A stretch of DNA of 35,315 nt from an uncultured Clostridia bacterium (lineage in GTDB: Bacteria > Bacillota > Clostridia > Oscillospirales > Ruminococcaceae), in assembly GCA_947631055.1 (NCBI GenBank), contig CANRJZ010000003.1, positions 1-35,315 of the forward strand, given 5' to 3'. Positions within the stretch are counted from its first letter, which is position 1. Every line of letters starts with the position of its first letter. The notes under the pieces are model-generated. The model had not been told where the DNA came from and did not search any database. It was given only the letters and a program-made list of their open reading frames with translations. Of this stretch, positions 7,174-17,673 are shown in pieces. A program made the translations under genes and the position numbers.

Positions 7174-8205
7174 TTATTTTTTTCCGCCGGAACTGCTTTC
7201 GGCAGAAATAAATACGGCATGCGATATTGACGGTATGCTTTCCCCCTGCTGAGAAGCGGTGGGTGACATAAGCGCTCCCGTCGCACAAAAAAGTATATTT
7301 TTCATCTCGCCGGTGCGTATCTTAGGAAGGAAATATCCGCACAGCACAGATGCCGAACAGCCGCACCCCGATCCTCCGGCATGAACGTCCTGCGCTTCAA
7401 GATCGAACATCATCATTCCGCAGTCACGGTGCTGCGACGATATGTCGATCCCTTCGCTGAGCAGAAGTTCCAGAAGAAGGCTGCTCCCGATCTTTCCAAG
7501 ATCGCCGGTTATGACAGCGTCAAGATCCGACGGTTCCATAGCAGTGTCATGCAGAAACGTCTTTATTACATAAGCCGCTGCGGGCGCCATAGCTGCTCCC
7601 ATATTGTTTGCGTCGGTAACTCCCATATCGACTATCTTGCCTATCGTAACAGCTCGTATGAAAGGGGAGGTAGTCTTGGGGGACACGATAACGGCTCCCG
7701 ATGCGGTGCATGTCCATTGTGCTGTGGGAGTCCTGACCGAACCGTATGACAGGGGAAAGCGAAACTGCCTTTCAGCCGTACAGAAATGCGATGAAGTTAC
7801 TGCCGCCACATTCCCTCCAAGACCGCTGTCTGTCATAAGCGCGGAAAGTACCAGTCCTTCCGACATAGTTGAACAGGCTCCGTACAGACCGAAAAGCGGG
7901 ATATCAAGATCTCTGAGCCCGTAAGTAGAACTGATGCACTGATTTAACAGATCGCCTGCAAACATATAGTCTACTTCGCTGTTGGATATCCCGGCTTTTG
8001 AAACGGCTCTTGTAACAGTGCGCTTCATCAGCTCGCTTTCCGCCTGTTCCCACGTTTTCTGACCGAAATAGGGATCTGGTTCTATGTCGTCAAAATATTC
8101 TGCCAGCGGTCCTTCGCCTTCTTTTTTTCCTACGGTCGATGAAAAACTCTTTATTGTCGGAGGAGTGTCCATAATAAACGTGTTCCTTGAAATTTTTTTT
8201 GCCAT
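7174..8205 (-). CDS. spoVAD: stage V sporulation protein AD (SpoVAD)
   Basis: 343 residues from ATG 8205, preceded by AGGAG at a good spacing; the longer ORF-track N-terminus has no support. SpoVAD is a soluble thiolase-fold protein that binds dipicolinic acid and docks on the SpoVA membrane channel. Recognisable stretches are 'DTPPTIKSFSSTVGKKEGEG', 'FGQKTWEQAESELMKR', 'DYMFAGDLLNQCISSTYGLR', the thiolase-like 'GLYGACSTMSEGL', 'SHFCTAERQFRFPLSYG' and 'CGCSASVLCGY'. Length matches the family. It is followed by spoVAE; no spoVAC precedes it, because the 350 bases upstream are non-coding and the next gene is divergent. A sigma-G promoter is expected for this regulon but none could be identified confidently. 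Confidence 0.93.
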   Translation of the reverse strand: MAKKISRNTFIMDTPPTIKSFSSTVGKKEGEGPLAEYFDDIEPDPYFGQKTWEQAESELMKRTVTRAVSKAGISNSEVDYMFAGDLLNQCISSTYGLRDLDIPLFGLYGACSTMSEGLVLSALMTDSGLGGNVAAVTSSHFCTAERQFRFPLSYGSVRTPTAQWTCTASGAVIVSPKTTSPFIRAVTIGKIVDMGVTDANNMGAAMAPAAAYVIKTFLHDTAMEPSDLDAVITGDLGKIGSSLLLELLLSEGIDISSQHRDCGMMMFDLEAQDVHAGGSGCGCSASVLCGYFLPKIRTGEMKNILFCATGALMSPTASQQGESIPSISHAVFISAESSSGGKK

Positions 8206-8314
8206 AATAAGGCTCCTTTTTTGATCGTTTCTTTTAGTTTTCCTGAAAAATGCGCAGTTATTCAGACAGCGTGAGATCTTTTGCACAGTCTGCTGCCTGC
8301 GGTATGTGATAAAA

Positions 8315-8351
8315 CAGCCGCGGCTCGTCCATTATGAACGAGCCGCAGCTG
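8315..8351 (-). repeat. 14-bp hairpin upstream of spoVAD
   Basis: CAGCCGCGGCTCGT (8315-8328) faces ACGAGCCGCAGCTG (8338-8351) across a nine-base loop, with a single mismatch that becomes a G-U wobble in minus-strand RNA. On the minus strand it is followed by TTTTATC. It lies about 110 bases before the spoVAD start. It may be a weak terminator shielding the operon or a structured leader. The rest of the 8206-8563 gap shows only AT-rich DNA and the divergent promoter. Confidence 0.55.
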
Positions 8352-8563
8352 CAGAACACAAGTATTGAAAAAGAAGTAAAGAGGTAGTGAAGAGTAATAT
8401 CTTCATCTTTAATTATGATACCACGAACATAATGAAAAATATGTCGATATCAGAAATTAATAATTTTTTTACAATTTGCCTCCGGTAGCCCTGCGGACGG
8501 CGTTACTGTCAAAATGCAAAAAAATATCGGTAAAAATTCTGCATTAAATATGTTTAAATATGG

Positions 8564-8592
8564 TGTACAAATCAAAAGTAATATGTTATAAT
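8564..8592 (+). promoter_or_regulatory. sigma-A promoter of the envelope operon
   Basis: TGTACA (8564-8569), 17-base spacer, TATAAT (8587-8592), about 34 bases before the start codon of the DUF1444-like gene. It overlaps the N-terminal extension in the ORF track, which therefore cannot be coding. Confidence 0.75.
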
Positions 8593-8625
8593 TGTATGTG
8601 TGAAATGTTGAAAGGAGGCGGCAGT

Positions 8626-9480
8626 ATGGGATTTACAGAAAAATTCGGCGGCCTTATTGCAAAGGATAAGTTTGAGTCCGAATTCAGGAACGTACTGAAA
8701 CGTCAGGATATTTCCGTAACGGCTAAGGAAAGCGACACGATATATGAGATATCCAACGGCTCGGCTTCATTGAAGATAGATGTTGGAAAAGTAAAACGCA
8801 AATTTGAAAAGACAGGCTCTTTAAAAGAATTGGAGGACCTCGCAAGAAGTGCGGGTCTTGATCTGCGGGCCAAGGAACGTCTGGTATCATTTACCAACGG
8901 GCAGGAGCTGTTAAGGCTTATGCTCATGCGCAGCAGAGATGTAACATCGGATATGATAAGCGCTGATTTTGTCGGCGATCTTAAAAAAACAGTCGTTTAT
9001 ACTCCCGATGAGGAGAATGTTCATACGCTCGATGCAGGTATGCTCAAACGTTGGGACGTTCCTCCGGAAGTGGTTTTTTCGGCTGCCGACAGGAATATGT
9101 GCCGTATGCTTTCCCGCGCGGAGATCAATGAAGAGGTCATCGGCGGAAATATACATGTTTTGGATATAAAGATCAATTCACCTATATTCTGCAGTTCGCT
9201 CATACTCTGCAACGAGTTCCGGACATTGGTAGGAAGCAAGTTCGGTGAACGCTTTTTTGTAGTTGCTCCGTCAAGGGAAAGTCTCCTTGTGCTTAAAAAT
9301 ATAACCGGAGATATACTTGAAGGTCTTGGCACGGTAACACTCAGCGATTACCGGAAAGCAAAAGCTCCTCTTACCACTGACGTGCTGCTTTTCACTTCGC
9401 AGGGGATACAGACGGCAGGACGGTTTTCAATAGGCAGAGATAAATTCAAAGGAGATAATTCAGATGGCAAAAAACAATAG
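8626..9480 (+). CDS. DUF1444 (YtpQ/UPF0354)-like protein
   Basis: 284 residues from ATG 8626, six bases after AAAGGAGG. The ORF-track start at 8560 lies upstream of the predicted transcription start. It is a soluble protein with no signal peptide or membrane helix. The second half resembles Bacillus YtpQ: 'HTLDAGMLKRWDVPPEVVFS', a central 'NSPIFCSSLILCNEF' segment, then 'FFVVAPSRESLLVLKNI', which match DUF1444 positions in the same order and spacing. No catalytic role is established for that family. It overlaps the next gene by 17 bases and heads a four-gene operon with two membrane proteins, which hints at an envelope-related role. The assignment is by memory of the family pattern. Confidence 0.6.
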   Translation: MGFTEKFGGLIAKDKFESEFRNVLKRQDISVTAKESDTIYEISNGSASLKIDVGKVKRKFEKTGSLKELEDLARSAGLDLRAKERLVSFTNGQELLRLMLMRSRDVTSDMISADFVGDLKKTVVYTPDEENVHTLDAGMLKRWDVPPEVVFSAADRNMCRMLSRAEINEEVIGGNIHVLDIKINSPIFCSSLILCNEFRTLVGSKFGERFFVVAPSRESLLVLKNITGDILEGLGTVTLSDYRKAKAPLTTDVLLFTSQGIQTAGRFSIGRDKFKGDNSDGKKQ

Positions 9481-10648
9481 ATCTTCAAATAGATCTTCCG
9501 GAAGAAAAAAGACTGCGGGTATCAGGATAGTTATAGTTATATTAGCTGTGCTTCTCGCTCTGGGAATAGTTATAATACCTATACGTTCCGGTCTTATGGC
9601 GAGCGCTGAAGAAAACAACAGCGAGAATATCACCGTAAGCTCCTTTGAGACAGGAAAACTTTCGGAAGCCCTGAGCGAAGCCGCTGACGGAACGGATCAC
9701 AATTTCATCAAAAATATAGCCGTTCTTTCCGGTACGCTGGATCAGGACGATTTTGCCGCGCTTACTGCCATACCAAACCTTGAGATACTTGAACTGGCGG
9801 GCACGGAGGTAAAGGACGGCGTCATACCCGAAAATGCTCTTACGTCGAGAAACCAGCTTTCTTTTATCTCACTTCCGAAAAATACCGTTGAGATAGGCAG
9901 CGAAGCTTTTTCTTCAAACAGAAAACTTGTAAAGATAGTAATGCCCGATTCGGTAAAGAGAATAGAAGATCATGCGTTTGCTTCCTGCGAGTCGCTTGAA
10001 AATTTTCCTATTTCCGAAAAGGTGGAATATATAGGCGCGGGCGCTTTTCAGGACTGCAAGGCGATAACGGAATTTGTAATTCCCTATGGGATAACTGAAA
10101 TTTATTCCGATACGTTCAGCAAGTGCGGATTTGAGAGCATTTCTATCGGTCCGAACGTTAAAAAAATAGATTCGGGAGTTTTTGCGGACTGCAACGCGCT
10201 CAAACAGATATATGCATATGCGGAAGAAGCTCCCGTCCTTGAAGGCGACGTGTTCCGCAACGTAAGCGCGGATATACATTGTTATCCCGATTCGGAGGAC
10301 AGCTATCAGAGCTGGAAATTACAGAATATGACCGTTTCCGGCGACCTTGCCGGAGAATATACGGTACCGGAAGAAGATACCGAAGAGACTGAGTCTGCGG
10401 AAACGGAAACTGAAACTGATACCGAGACCGCCGAAGAGGACGAAGACGTCACTGAGACGGATATTACTGAAACAGCGCCGGCGGAAACCGGGGCTGCAAG
10501 TGAAGAAGCTGCTCCTGCAAGCGCTGATGTCAGTGAAAGCAGCGGCGGCATAAGCGTCGGCATAGTTATAGTTATTGTTGTTATGGCTATGATAATCGCC
10601 GTTCTTGCAACGATACTTGTTATGAATTCAAGAAAAAACAAGCAGTGA
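9464..10648 (+). CDS. BspA-type leucine-rich-repeat membrane protein
   Basis: 394 residues from ATG 9464, after AAAGGAG at 9448-9454, overlapping the upstream gene. Order of parts: a basic N-terminus and a membrane anchor (about 20-45, 'IRIVIVILAVLLALGIVIIP'); an LRR_5/BspA repeat domain (about 95-280) with units such as 'AFSSNRKLVKIVMPDSVKRI', 'AFASCESLENF' and 'AFQDCKAITEFVIPYGITEI'; a Thr/Glu-rich acidic linker (about 300-355); and a C-terminal membrane helix (about 362-388) followed by a short basic tail. Both ends are therefore membrane-anchored with the repeats probably outside. There is no LPXTG sortase motif. BspA repeats usually mediate protein or surface binding; the partner is unknown. 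Confidence 0.82.
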   Translation: MAKNNRSSNRSSGRKKTAGIRIVIVILAVLLALGIVIIPIRSGLMASAEENNSENITVSSFETGKLSEALSEAADGTDHNFIKNIAVLSGTLDQDDFAALTAIPNLEILELAGTEVKDGVIPENALTSRNQLSFISLPKNTVEIGSEAFSSNRKLVKIVMPDSVKRIEDHAFASCESLENFPISEKVEYIGAGAFQDCKAITEFVIPYGITEIYSDTFSKCGFESISIGPNVKKIDSGVFADCNALKQIYAYAEEAPVLEGDVFRNVSADIHCYPDSEDSYQSWKLQNMTVSGDLAGEYTVPEEDTEETESAETETETDTETAEEDEDVTETDITETAPAETGAASEEAAPASADVSESSGGISVGIVIVIVVMAMIIAVLATILVMNSRKNKQ

Positions 10649-10672
10649 TCTTTGCCGTAAGAGGGTGTTCCT

Positions 10673-12961
10673 ATGGACGACATTATAAAAAACATATACG
10701 GACGTATTTCCGGTTTTTCTTTTCCGGAAAAAACAGAATCGTACATAAAAAGATACGGGGGGATTATTTTCCCCTTTTTGCTTTGTATAATTATGATGTC
10801 GGCGGGACTCTATATATATACGGAAAAATTTTTTGATATATATGCGGTGCTTGCGGCAGCCGCATGTATCGGAGTTTTTGCCCTGTGTTCATATCTGCGG
10901 AAGAAAAAGTTCGGCGGACTTTTTTATACAATGGCAGTCATACTTCTTTCTTTTATCCCCGGACTTATGCTGCCCGGCTGGGAGAACAAAGCCGGCTTTG
11001 TGAGATGGTTCTTTTCCGGAGCGCAGGCAGTTGCCACAAGACCCGTATTTGTTTTTATATTCATTATTTTTTTCGGATTTTTCTTCTGCTCGGTGGTATA
11101 TTATTTTACGCAGATAGTTTACCGGTCGGCAGCGGTGGTGCTGATATCAATGATACCGTTTGCTCTTGCGATCAAGGCTGCCGCCAGACTTCCGGCAGGC
11201 TATGCCGTGACCGCTGCGGCGCTGGATCTTATAATTTTTATATACTACAGCAGGAAAAACCTTGTGGGAAAAAGTATTGCGGGAAGAAGCAGTTCCACGC
11301 TGATAGTTTATACCGACTTTGCGGTAGCTGCCGTAATACTGGCGCTTATCGTTCCTAAACCTTCCGAAACGCCTTATTATGAAAAATTTGAAGGCTTTCT
11401 GAACCTGTTCCAGTTCGGAGGCAGCGGGGAGGCGGTAATGAACGGCGAATACAACCGCTATTCGGGAAATGCCGATGATCTGCTTATGCAGGAAAGCCGC
11501 CTGCTTTATATAATCGCATCTCCCAAGCCGACGTATATGAAAACGCAGGTGTTCGATACTTACGACGCCGAAAACAATCGCTGGGAAGCCGATATGCAGC
11601 TCAACGGGAGCAAAGACTGGCAGAACAAGGCCGCTCTTATGAACTTTGAAAAGCTTAGTTCCGCGCTGGAAAAAGCGGCGCAGTATGACGAGAATTTTTA
11701 TGAACGTTATCCTTTTGCGGAATATCTTGATGACGTCCATGAGAGCGAAACGTACAGCCTTGTATATTCAAGACAATATCCCGCGGCGTATGTTATTGCT
11801 CCGTTACGGTCTTTTGCCGTAAATCTTTCTACTACGGGCGCGTCATACAGCGCGCGTTCGGCAGCGGGAGAAATATTTACCGACCTCGGACAGCTTCCTG
11901 CTACGGCGGATTATGCGGTAAGATATTACGATGAGAATATTTTTTACGGCGGTATGCTTGAAAGCGGCGCCTGCGATACCACAGCGGAAAATTACCGTGA
12001 TATGCTGGAATATGCAGGTTCGGTGCTGTATGAGAACGAGGGCGGAAGCGATGAACTTGACGCGGTATATGCTTTTCTTGATGAATATGCCTATGCCGAT
12101 GAATATGCGAAAAAAACAAAAACGGAAGTTTCTCCTGAGATACAGGCTCTTGCGGATAAACTTACCGGCGGACTGGAATACGATCATCAGAAAGCAAAGG
12201 CTATAGAACAGTATTTTTATAATAACGGATTTGTTTACAGCCTTGCTTTTGAAGCTCCGGAAAATTCCGATACGGCGGAATATTTTATTTTCACGAGCAA
12301 AACTGGTACCTGTTCGGATTTTGCGTCGGCGTTCACGCTGCTTGCAAGAGCTGCGGGACTTACGGTGCGTTATGCGGAAGGTTTTGTGCCGACGGCGGGA
12401 GATGAGCCTTCCGAAGGAACGTTCTATATTTATTCCGAAAATGCTCACGCATATCCGGAGGTGTTTATTCCCGGAGCAGGCTGGGTAAGATATGAACCTA
12501 CCATTGCAGATGATTCCAACGGATCCGGAGGTGCGGGAACAGCCCGTGCCGATGATATGCTGACGGCTTTATTTACGGCTGTTATAGCGATCATATGTAT
12601 AGGCGTTTTCCTTCTGCTGATGATCCTGAGACCGAAGATAGAAGAAGCTGCGTTCCGTTTCAAACTGAAGTTCAAGGGCAATTCGCCGGCGGTGAAAATG
12701 CTTTACAGCCGGCATTCCGAAAAGGCGGGGATAAAGTACGGCGCCGTTTCCCGTGCGATGACCGCAGAGGAACTGTCCGACCTTACGGTAAAACATACGG
12801 GGATAGATCTGAGCCCCTTGTCGGAAATATTTACCGAGAACTGTTACGGCGGCATACCTGTCACAGGCGAAAAGCGAAAAGCCGCTTATGAATGTTATAA
12901 GGCGCAGTATAAGGAAATGTCGCGCAAAAAAAAGAAAAGTGAAAGGAAAGATGAAAAATGA
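10673..12961 (+). CDS. transglutaminase-like membrane protein (TgpA/YebA type)
   Basis: 762 residues from ATG 10673 (weak ribosome binding site). The N-terminal part holds about six membrane helices, followed by a long extracellular region, a transglutaminase-core domain, a further membrane helix (about 628-650) and a cytoplasmic C-terminal tail of about 100 residues. The catalytic Cys is C547 in 'SKTGTCSDFASAFTLLARAA', His is H592 in 'ENAHAYPEVFIPGAGWVRYE', and the third residue is Glu 608 in 'YEPT', as in many TgpA/YebA proteins. It would act as a cysteine peptidase or cross-linking enzyme outside the cell. TgpA proteins usually sit with MoxR ATPase and DUF58 genes; neither is in this window. 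The stop codon overlaps the next start as ATGA. Confidence 0.85.
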   Translation: MDDIIKNIYGRISGFSFPEKTESYIKRYGGIIFPFLLCIIMMSAGLYIYTEKFFDIYAVLAAAACIGVFALCSYLRKKKFGGLFYTMAVILLSFIPGLMLPGWENKAGFVRWFFSGAQAVATRPVFVFIFIIFFGFFFCSVVYYFTQIVYRSAAVVLISMIPFALAIKAAARLPAGYAVTAAALDLIIFIYYSRKNLVGKSIAGRSSSTLIVYTDFAVAAVILALIVPKPSETPYYEKFEGFLNLFQFGGSGEAVMNGEYNRYSGNADDLLMQESRLLYIIASPKPTYMKTQVFDTYDAENNRWEADMQLNGSKDWQNKAALMNFEKLSSALEKAAQYDENFYERYPFAEYLDDVHESETYSLVYSRQYPAAYVIAPLRSFAVNLSTTGASYSARSAAGEIFTDLGQLPATADYAVRYYDENIFYGGMLESGACDTTAENYRDMLEYAGSVLYENEGGSDELDAVYAFLDEYAYADEYAKKTKTEVSPEIQALADKLTGGLEYDHQKAKAIEQYFYNNGFVYSLAFEAPENSDTAEYFIFTSKTGTCSDFASAFTLLARAAGLTVRYAEGFVPTAGDEPSEGTFYIYSENAHAYPEVFIPGAGWVRYEPTIADDSNGSGGAGTARADDMLTALFTAVIAIICIGVFLLLMILRPKIEEAAFRFKLKFKGNSPAVKMLYSRHSEKAGIKYGAVSRAMTAEELSDLTVKHTGIDLSPLSEIFTENCYGGIPVTGEKRKAAYECYKAQYKEMSRKKKKSERKDEK

Positions 12962-13719
12962 CGGCTCTTATTACCGGAGCAAGTTCGGGCATCGGACGTG
13001 AGATGGCACGCTGTCTGGGACGTTTTGGCATACGTCTTGTGATCTCTGGCCGGAACAGGGAAAATCTTGAAGAACTCAGGCAGGAGATCGGTGAAAAACA
13101 GGTGAAGATCATTACCGCCGACATTGCGTCAAAAGACGAGTGTATTCGTCTTTATCGGGAAGCGTCGAAGTACAGTATAGACATTCTTATCAACAATGCC
13201 GGATTCGGGCTCTTCGGTAAATTTGCCGAGACGGATCTTGACCGTGAACTTGAAATGATAGACGTGAACATAAAAGCGGTGCATATTCTCACAAAACTGT
13301 TCCTGAAAGATATGGTAAAACGGAACAGGGGATATATCCTGAATGTTGCGTCCTCTGCGGGATTTCTTCCCGGGCCGCTTATGTCAACATATTACGCCAC
13401 AAAAAATTATGTTGTTCGTCTGACGGAAGCCGTTCACGAGGAACTGAGGAGCATGGGAAGCCGCGTTTACATCGGAGCGTTCTGTCCCGGACCTGTGGAT
13501 ACGAATTTCAACAAAACGGCGGGAGTGAAGTTTGCCGTTAAAGGTATCTCCGCCGGATATGCCGCAGTTTATGCCATTACGAAAATGATGGACAGGGAAA
13601 TGATAATCGTTCCCACCGCCGTAATGAAAACAGGTCTGACGGCTGCAAGATTTGTGCCCGACGCCGCCCTTGTGCGCGTGACACGGTTCATACAGACAAA
13701 AAGACGCGGTAATGCCTGA
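12958..13719 (+). CDS. short-chain dehydrogenase/reductase (SDR family)
   Basis: 253 residues, classical SDR length, starting in the 4-base ATGA overlap with the transglutaminase gene. The Rossmann fold shows the nucleotide-binding 'TGASSGIGREMA', then 'NNAGFG', the catalytic Ser in 'NVASSAGFLPGPLMSTYYAT' and the YxxxK pair in 'YYATK', followed by 'CPGPVDTNF'. Basic residues after the second strand ('SGRNRENL') favour NADP(H). The C-terminal part ('GYAAVYAITKMMDREMIIVP') resembles DltE/YqjQ-like SDRs that handle lipid or cell-envelope substrates. The true substrate cannot be read from sequence. As last gene of the envelope operon it is followed by an AT-rich stretch with no clear terminator. 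Confidence 0.87.
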   Translation: MTALITGASSGIGREMARCLGRFGIRLVISGRNRENLEELRQEIGEKQVKIITADIASKDECIRLYREASKYSIDILINNAGFGLFGKFAETDLDRELEMIDVNIKAVHILTKLFLKDMVKRNRGYILNVASSAGFLPGPLMSTYYATKNYVVRLTEAVHEELRSMGSRVYIGAFCPGPVDTNFNKTAGVKFAVKGISAGYAAVYAITKMMDREMIIVPTAVMKTGLTAARFVPDAALVRVTRFIQTKRRGNA

Positions 13720-13815
13720 TATTTGAACCTTTTCTGAAAAAATATTTCAAATTTTTTCGTCAAAATTGAATTTTCGGCAAATTTTTGCGATTTTTGGATT
13801 TTTTTTAAAAAACTC

Positions 13816-13844
13816 TTGCAAAAATTATCCGCATAGTGTATAAT
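13816..13844 (+). promoter_or_regulatory. sigma-A promoter of gdhA
   Basis: TTGCAA (13816-13821), 17-base spacer, TATAAT (13839-13844), within a strongly A/T-rich upstream stretch (13735-13812) that could act as an UP element. The leader to ATG 13905 is about 50 bases and ends with GGGAGG. Confidence 0.85.
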
Positions 13845-13901
13845 TATATTGTACGCGGCTCTGTGCGCCGCAAAAATCAAAATTAAATAGGGAGGATTTA
13901 A

Positions 13902-15257
<1,356 letters not shown>

Positions 15258-15283
15258 TCCTTACACCGGCAGATAAAATGAAC

Positions 15284-15318
15284 AAAAGCCCGCAGGAAAT
15301 TTTCCTGCGGGCTTTAAA
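15284..15318. terminator. bidirectional terminator between gdhA and the GGDEF gene
   Basis: AAAGCCCGCAGGAAA and TTTCCTGCGGGCTTT form a long G/C-rich hairpin flanked by A and T runs. It sits between convergent genes and can serve both. Confidence 0.93.
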
Positions 15319-15327
15319 TTTTGATCT

Positions 15328-17673
15328 TTACTGCCGGCGTATGATCGGCTGCTTCTTTTTCTTTTCGTCATAAAGAACATTGTCCGCCTGCGAGAGTATT
15401 TTTGAAAGTTCAATGTTCGTTCCGCACTTGAAAGCATATACGCCGACGCTCATTCTTACTATGTAAGGCTTGTCATGGCTGTTGTTGAATTCTTCGGTAG
15501 CCGCTTTTATCCTTGAACGGACAATATTGGTTATCTCTTCTTTGCTTCCGTTTTCTACCATAGCAAGTACCGAGAACTCGTCTCCGCCTATACGTCCGAT
15601 TATGTCGGAGCTGCGGAATGAATCACACAGTATGCGTGCAGCATTCTTTATAGCAAAATCTCCGTCCTCATGGCTGAACGTATCATTTATGGTTTTAAGG
15701 CTGTCCAGATCGGCAAATATTATGAGCGCGTCCTTGCCCATATTCATGGGCGAATATATCATACTGCCTGCCTGATTGAAGAAACCTCTTCGGTTATATA
15801 CGCCGGTAAGTTCGTCGATCTTGGACATAGCGTCAAGCTGAAGATTTTTCTCCTGTATCTGTATAAGATTGTTTTCCAGTTTCTGACGGATATCTTCATT
15901 ATCCTGGATAAGGCGGAGTATCTTCATTGCCGCACAAAGCTGCGATGAAAGAACATTTACATAATAGAAATAGTCATGTTCAACTTCGCAGAGAAACAGT
16001 CCGTAATGGTCCTCATTAAGGAATATCGTAGAAAGTACCATTGTTACACGGCGGTCATCGGGTATATATTTGTTGTTGAAAAGATGTTTTATGGAAATTT
16101 CCTGCTCATCCGGAGGGAGGACCTTCATAGTGCTGCCGTTATGGTAGGATTTGAGCAGTACCTTTGAAGGGGGAGTCCATTTATCATCTTTTTTCAGCGT
16201 GATAGTATCGGTGAAAACATATATATAACTGCTTCCGATGTTCATACGCATAAATTTATCGCTTACCGTACCGTAGCTTTCATCATCATAGCTGTCAAAA
16301 AGCAGCATATCTTTGGTGATGGAATTTGACTGCCATGTAAGGAATTCGATATCGCTTACGTGCTGTTCACTGTAATTCAGGGCAGCTCTCATTATTATCT
16401 TATAAAGATTTGCAAATACGGTAGAAAGCTTTTTCCTGTCCTCATCGTTGTCAATGCCCGCATAGAACCTCTGACTGAGATAATCGCTTATGCGGAATAT
16501 CTTGTCATGGTCTATGTATTTCATAGTCTCAAAGGTCAGGATATCCTCAAATGCGGAAGGAATATATTCGGCAGCTTCTTCCGTAAATGTGATGCCGCCT
16601 TTGTTATCTGATTTAAGGAGTTTGAAAACGCTGTTGAAATAGTCCGTAAATTGGGCTTTTATTTCGGTAATGGCGCTGCTCGTTTTGTAATTGTCAAAAA
16701 GGTACTGGAGCATAGCCGTTATAGTCTGGTTGTCGGAACGGCACCAGCAGTGATTGAAAACGAAAACATCGTCGTATGTTTCATCCGCCTGACTGTCTGC
16801 ACGGCATCCGCAGGAACGCCTTTTTACCATTGACGAACGGACAAGCTTGTTCTTTACGGGAGAATCAAGGGTTATCGACGCACATTCTATGACCGCGTCG
16901 TATCCCAGTTCGGAAGCGTCTGCTCCTACGGTGGTAAGCGGCGGCATAAGCGATGAAGCTACCGGCGAATCGTCAAAACCGGTCACGAAGATGTCCTTGC
17001 CCGGTTCAATGCCTCTTTCGGCAAACACCTCGTAAGCGCCCGTTACCATAGCGTCGTTTGCAAAAGCTATAGCGTCAAGGTCGGGGCAGCGGTCAAGGAG
17101 CAGATTTACTTCTTCATGGCTGTAAGGGGAAAATCTTCCGTAAACGACGCGGTTTTCGTCATAAGCTATATTATTGCTTTCAAGGACTTCTTTGTAGGCG
17201 GAAAGCCTTTCATTGGCTTCGTCGTTGGTCTGGGGACCGCTTACAAATCCGATCTTCTTGCAGCCGTGTTCATTTATAAGGTGATCGATGCATTCCTTCA
17301 GACCGCTTTTGTTGTCAAAGCATACGGAGGAATAGCCTTCTATCGCGCAGGACAGGGTTATTATCGGTATATTGCCGAGATTTTTCAGAAATTCTTTTTT
17401 TCTTTCGTAAGATATCGAATTAAGGATAGTTCCGGCAAGTACGAGGATAACGTCTATATCCTCAGGGAAAGCATAGGAAAACAGGGTGTTGTACTGGTAT
17501 TCATATTCGGTGCGCTTTTTATCCGCATAGACACCTTCGATATATCTGCCCGGAAAAATAAAAAGGTTTGCATCTATTTCCTTGGCGCCGATGATAGCTC
17601 CGCGGCAGACAGCGCTTGCAAAGTCATCTTCGAGGTGACTTATCATAAGACCGATATTGAGACGTTTTTTCAT
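15328..17673 (-). CDS. diguanylate cyclase with LacI-type sugar-binding sensor domain
   Basis: 781 residues from ATG 17673, with GAGGAG upstream. Residues 1-290 form a periplasmic-binding-protein-like domain of the LacI effector type ('NIGLMISHLEDDFASAVCRG', 'CKKIGFVSGP', 'AIAFANDAMVTGAYEVFAER', 'VTGFDDSPVASSLMPPLTTV') but there is no helix-turn-helix before it and no signal peptide, so the sensor is cytoplasmic. A Cys-containing stretch ('SCGCRADSQ') and a ~300-residue middle region follow, ending in a coiled coil. The GGDEF domain is at about 620-775, with 'IGGDEFSV' intact at 696-700 and an inhibitory I-site 'RSSD' at 687-690, exactly five residues before GGDEF. It should make c-di-GMP in response to a small ligand, probably a sugar. 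Monocistronic. Confidence 0.9.
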   Translation of the reverse strand: MKKRLNIGLMISHLEDDFASAVCRGAIIGAKEIDANLFIFPGRYIEGVYADKKRTEYEYQYNTLFSYAFPEDIDVILVLAGTILNSISYERKKEFLKNLGNIPIITLSCAIEGYSSVCFDNKSGLKECIDHLINEHGCKKIGFVSGPQTNDEANERLSAYKEVLESNNIAYDENRVVYGRFSPYSHEEVNLLLDRCPDLDAIAFANDAMVTGAYEVFAERGIEPGKDIFVTGFDDSPVASSLMPPLTTVGADASELGYDAVIECASITLDSPVKNKLVRSSMVKRRSCGCRADSQADETYDDVFVFNHCWCRSDNQTITAMLQYLFDNYKTSSAITEIKAQFTDYFNSVFKLLKSDNKGGITFTEEAAEYIPSAFEDILTFETMKYIDHDKIFRISDYLSQRFYAGIDNDEDRKKLSTVFANLYKIIMRAALNYSEQHVSDIEFLTWQSNSITKDMLLFDSYDDESYGTVSDKFMRMNIGSSYIYVFTDTITLKKDDKWTPPSKVLLKSYHNGSTMKVLPPDEQEISIKHLFNNKYIPDDRRVTMVLSTIFLNEDHYGLFLCEVEHDYFYYVNVLSSQLCAAMKILRLIQDNEDIRQKLENNLIQIQEKNLQLDAMSKIDELTGVYNRRGFFNQAGSMIYSPMNMGKDALIIFADLDSLKTINDTFSHEDGDFAIKNAARILCDSFRSSDIIGRIGGDEFSVLAMVENGSKEEITNIVRSRIKAATEEFNNSHDKPYIVRMSVGVYAFKCGTNIELSKILSQADNVLYDEKKKKQPIIRRQ

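Noticed and set aside
8626-9480. Using the ORF-track start at 8560
   Set aside because: A promoter (8564-8592) lies inside that extension and AAAGGAGG sits just before ATG 8626.
13720-13815. Terminator after the SDR gene
   Set aside because: The stretch is A/T-rich with T runs, but no stable GC-containing stem precedes them.
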